Below are positions 62,001-64,000 of a stretch of DNA of 64,000 bases, piece after piece; the first letter of the stretch is position 1; every line of letters begins with the position of its first letter. Source of the stretch: Rhizaria sp. SCN 62-66 (lineage: Eukaryota > Rhizaria, unplaced); NCBI GenBank assembly GCA_001724265.1, contig MEDY01000046.1, positions 46,428 to 110,427 of the forward strand. Direction: 5' to 3'. The notes below the pieces were generated by a model that did not search any database, was not told where the DNA came from, and worked only from the letters and a program-made list of their open reading frames with translations. Made by a program: the position numbers and the translations under genes.

Positions 62001-62678
62001 ACGACAGTTGTCAACAACCTCGCGCAAGAGATCAAGCAACGTATTGGTCGCAATGCTGTCATTCGCCTTGGTATTGCGCCATACAATGATCACAAGCCTG
62101 GCTGTACGCGCACAACTTGCGATACTGGCAGGTATGGCACATGCCACGCAGACTATTACCAGCCCTACGATTTTGTTGAAGACATGAACAATGCGAGCAC
62201 CTTTATGCACAGCCTGAACGTCGTCAATGGTGACGACTGTGAGGATGTTCTTGGTGGTCTGTGGAAGGCGACGAACCTGACGTGGCGCGCTAACAAGGGC
62301 CGCTTTGTGCTTCTCGTCGGCGACATGCCCTGCCACGGCGTGCAGTACAACCAGCGTCAAGGGTACCCTTCGACGCATGACTCGATTCCTGGTGGTGATC
62401 CAAAGGGTATCACGCCAGAAATGATTGTCAACAAGCTGGACGATGACGCGCGCGCCGCGGGTGCAGAGTTGCACATGATTGCTGTCGACCCTCACAGTAC
62501 AGGCAATGGTGAGCGCACGTTCATGGAGCCGATGTTGATGTATTTCAGTGACCTCCTTGAGGCCAAGGGGCGCAAGCCTGTCAAGCGCGTGCCTCAAGGA
62601 CATGGAGTCGACGTTGCAGAGTTCATGCGCAACGCGCTGCACAGCATTCTCTCGCTTGTCACCGAGGACGTGCTGTAA
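32061..62678 (+). CDS. Giant six-AAA+ / cysteine-cluster / triple-VWA protein, about 10,205 codons
   Basis: One frame from the ATG at 32061 to TAA at 62676, interrupted only by TAG at codons 2 and 7680. Six AAA+ modules have Walker A near residues 1406, 2057, 2366, 2779, 3420 and 3837 (GETGQGKS, GPAASGKT, GDAATGKT, degenerate GPSGVKT, GAPGNGKT, GPLCGGKT). A helical linker of about 3,000 residues follows. MSP/ASH-like Ig folds lie at about 7130-7450, cysteine clusters at 8081-8305 (CVICGES...CSDC; CPRCGHGPVEALNC), a charged coiled coil at 8540-8640 and an Ala-rich region at 8650-8940. Three VWA domains have MIDAS motifs at 9262 (DCSES), 9715 (DRSSS) and 9964 (DTTGS). A chain of AAA+ modules with a C-terminal VWA is the plan of midasin, a ribosome-remodelling ATPase. 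The RING/IBR-like cysteines instead recall RNF213-type ligases. I cannot decide between them; it may be a separate family. The start is uncertain: an upstream exon, or the ATG at 32307, are alternatives. Confidence 0.8.
32064..32066 (+). other. In-frame TAG as second codon of the giant AAA+ gene
   Basis: The only ATG before residue 83 in this frame is immediately followed by TAG, then PRTSTYLHLAELLARL, which looks like coding helix. Either TAG is translated or TGTAG is an acceptor joining an upstream exon. Confidence 0.5.
35723..36180 (+). repeat. Acidic/Ser low-complexity segments flanking the first AAA+ module
   Basis: Runs of Glu, Asp and Ser (EEDTDGDDDRQEEEQKEEEK, then SSSDSSDGD...SDSDDAEQS) lie just before the first Walker A. 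Similar acidic tracts recur near 37920, 40700-41000 and 51360-51430, all between folded modules. Confidence 0.6.
43136..43160 (+). repeat. Trinucleotide tract encoding poly-Ser
   Basis: TCA/TCG repeats encode about nine Ser in a loop after the fifth AAA+ module. A likely slippage-prone microsatellite. Confidence 0.7.
55098..55100 (+). other. In-frame TAG at codon 7680 of the giant AAA+ gene
   Basis: The frame reads GIRLLSV-TAG-RSPSNTLTVPLPEPAT and stays open for 2,525 further codons holding the cysteine clusters and VWA domains. In-phase 42-nt (GTCTGC...CTCACAG) or 51-nt (GTCGCG...CAGTTTAG) introns would also remove it, but all clear introns here are over 100 nt. Confidence 0.65.
58090..58870 (+). 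repeat. Ala-rich degenerate repeats in the giant AAA+ protein
   Basis: GC-rich DNA encoding Ala runs with degenerate units: ALRQDDINNAFDAARQAY and QLREDDIAAAAERAF are two copies of one helical unit, and AIDGGANAEAAVAAA / AIDAGANSGAAADA are two copies of another. Lies between the coiled coil and the first VWA domain. Confidence 0.65.
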
Positions 62679-63285
62679 AGCATTCTACGCAAGTGAATCT
62701 TTGCGCCGTCACTAGTCACGAATCGTGGGTTCTAAAGAATCATGTGTTCTAAATCTATTCACGATAATCACTTCAGAGCGACTAAGTACGATAATTTGAT
62801 TCGAGAAGCGCTTGTTTTTATTTTATTTGCCCCAATCAACTGTATTTAGATTCAGTAATGCCACAATATTTCATGAAACAAAACAAAGAAAAAAGAAGAA
62901 AAAACAAAACGGAAAAAACGTAAACACGGAAGATCGCAGTTCGATATCGTTGTTTTGAGTTGGAGATCTCAACTTTATTTCGCGCTCTATTTTAAGAGGC
63001 TTTAAGTGCATACATGTACTCACAATTATTTGAATAAAATACTGTTTTAATCACAACGCGAGACTGTCACAATCACGTTCTGAAAATGTATGTTCACTTC
63101 TATGTAAAAATAATCAATTGGACAATGTGATTTCGCATCTCAGGAGAGACTCCAGTGGTACACACGCTGGCCGTGTGGTACACAATGAAGTAATTTCGGT
63201 TACGATTTTTGGTTTAATACGTAACTACTTCGACTTTAAGAGCAATACAGATGCTCAATTACTCAGAACTCAGAACTAACTTTGA
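62679..63285. other. Convergent intergenic region, 607 bp, with an A-rich tract
   Basis: Between the ends of the giant AAA+ gene (plus) and the hydrolase gene (minus). AT-rich, with an A-dominated purine tract at about 62877-62921 and an AATAAA-like site near 63032. No gene or RNA structure seen. Confidence 0.6.
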
Positions 63286-64000
63286 TCAGTGGTAGCGCGG
63301 CTGCTCCAGCAGCGCGTGCTTCTCCAGAAACTGCAGCAGGCGTACGGCCACCACAGTGGAATCCGTCTCGTGCATCCAATGGCTCCCCGCGACCACGGCA
63401 GCTTCAAGCTGGACCGCATCCATCGTCGCTGCCCTCGCATTTGCGCTCACACTCGCTGTATTCGCAGTCGCTACCGTGGCACCTCCTGAGGCAGTGGAAC
63501 GCACGCTAGCATTGTCGTGGCTGTGCGCGCCGCCATTCCGGTGGCCGAGGGCGCTGTGGAGCCCCGTTGATGGCCGCAGCGTCTCGTCCGCAACCAGCGG
63601 CGACGAAAACAGCATTAGCCGCGGCACCGCACTCAGAGTGCACTGCTCCGTAGCGGTCGCGCTGCTGAGTGTGTCCTCCGCTCCAGACTCTGTTTGTGTC
63701 GCGGGGAACGCCCACGGCAGGGCCATGTCGCGCGGCAGCGGTGCGTACCACCGGCCCCACAGAGCGCGCAGCGCCACGGCGGGCACGCGCGCGCGGTAGG
63801 CAGGCACCAGCGCAGCGCAGTCACGTTCGCTATCGTCCATCCTCGCTGCGCACTCGTCACGAGAAAGTTCGCCGACAGAGCCAGTCGTGTCGGCGATCTC
63901 TCGCGCTTTGCTGGGTCTATCGCCGCCGGCAAACGTCTCTCGCGCGAGCGCAAACGCGTGCGCGGGAACCATAACGGTCTCGAGCAAGTGCGCCGTCGAC
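63286..64000 (-). CDS. Probable alpha/beta hydrolase, C-terminal 238 codons only
   Basis: The frame is open from the window edge to TGA at 63288-63286, so the N-terminus, with the nucleophile elbow, is not visible. The end (VVAGSHWMHETDSTVVAVRLLQFLEKH) has the pattern of the last His-bearing loop and helix of alpha/beta hydrolases (GxHWxH then an amphipathic helix). RVPAVALRALWGRWY and VPRLMLFSSPLVAD could be the cap and the strand before the acid residue. A Ser/Thr/Ala-rich insert lies between. Substrate cannot be inferred. Confidence 0.5.
   Translation of the reverse strand, partial: STAHLLETVMVPAHAFALARETFAGGDRPSKAREIADTTGSVGELSRDECAARMDDSERDCAALVPAYRARVPAVALRALWGRWYAPLPRDMALPWAFPATQTESGAEDTLSSATATEQCTLSAVPRLMLFSSPLVADETLRPSTGLHSALGHRNGGAHSHDNASVRSTASGGATVATANTASVSANARAATMDAVQLEAAVVAGSHWMHETDSTVVAVRLLQFLEKHALLEQPRYH

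Noticed and set aside
1-64000. tRNA, rRNA, CRISPR arrays, insertion sequences, bacterial operons
   Set aside because: No T-arm-like GTTCGA boxes in spacers, no direct-repeat arrays, no transposase motifs and no Shine-Dalgarno spacing; the introns show a eukaryote.

Overview
This window is nuclear DNA from a unicellular eukaryote. It has GT-AG introns of about 115-161 bp, proteins with mitochondrial-type leaders, and eukaryotic families (RCR-type ubiquitin ligase, midasin-like AAA+ chain, cytosol/peroxisome-type PGK). Coding DNA is GC-rich and intergenic DNA is clearly AT-richer. I cannot place the organism more closely from sequence alone. I found no rRNA, tRNA, CRISPR array or transposon.

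Layout: (1) 1-4272, minus, a CCCH zinc-finger DEAH-box helicase that runs off the left edge. (2) 4807-22730, minus, a 5,894-codon giant with a ubiquitin-like domain, a C2 domain and a MYCBP2-type RING/tandem-cysteine (RCR) catalytic module, followed by SPRY, RanBP2 zinc finger, concanavalin/LamG-like and kelch-like parts. (3) 23562-24869, minus, phosphoglycerate kinase ending in AKL. (4) 25356-27968, plus, a mitochondrial RbfA-like ribosome factor. (5) 28220-29570, minus, a two-exon peptidyl-tRNA hydrolase. (6) 29808-31480, plus, a two-exon membrane protein I do not recognise. (7) 32061-62678, plus, a giant of about 10,205 codons with six AAA+ modules, MSP/ASH-like Ig folds, cysteine clusters, an Ala-rich region and three VWA domains. 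(8) 63286-64000, minus, the C-terminus of a probable alpha/beta hydrolase. The two giants fill about three quarters of the window; both carry ligase-like cysteine modules. The three genes between 25 and 31.5 kb are organelle-related or membrane-bound and share short divergent or convergent spacers.

The most striking signal is in-frame stop codons inside otherwise intact genes. A TGA sits inside the conserved catalytic HFC-x-x-CH motif of the RCR ligase, and a TAG sits in the conserved DPP...LGAI junction of the helicase. The frame is preserved on both sides and no plausible intron removes either. Further in-frame TAGs occur at 1534, 1606, 3550, 32064 and 55098, although small introns could explain some of them. 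None of the seven gene ends visible here uses TAG (three TAA, four TGA). This fits a genome in which TAG is, at least sometimes, a sense codon (Gln is the simplest guess), with an unexplained TGA as well. RNA editing, programmed readthrough, nonsense mutation and assembly error remain alternatives.

A second unreported-looking pattern is in the giant AAA+ protein. Modules 1, 3 and 5 keep Walker B and the sensor-1 Asn, while modules 2, 4 and 6 have lost both, suggesting three active/inactive pairs.
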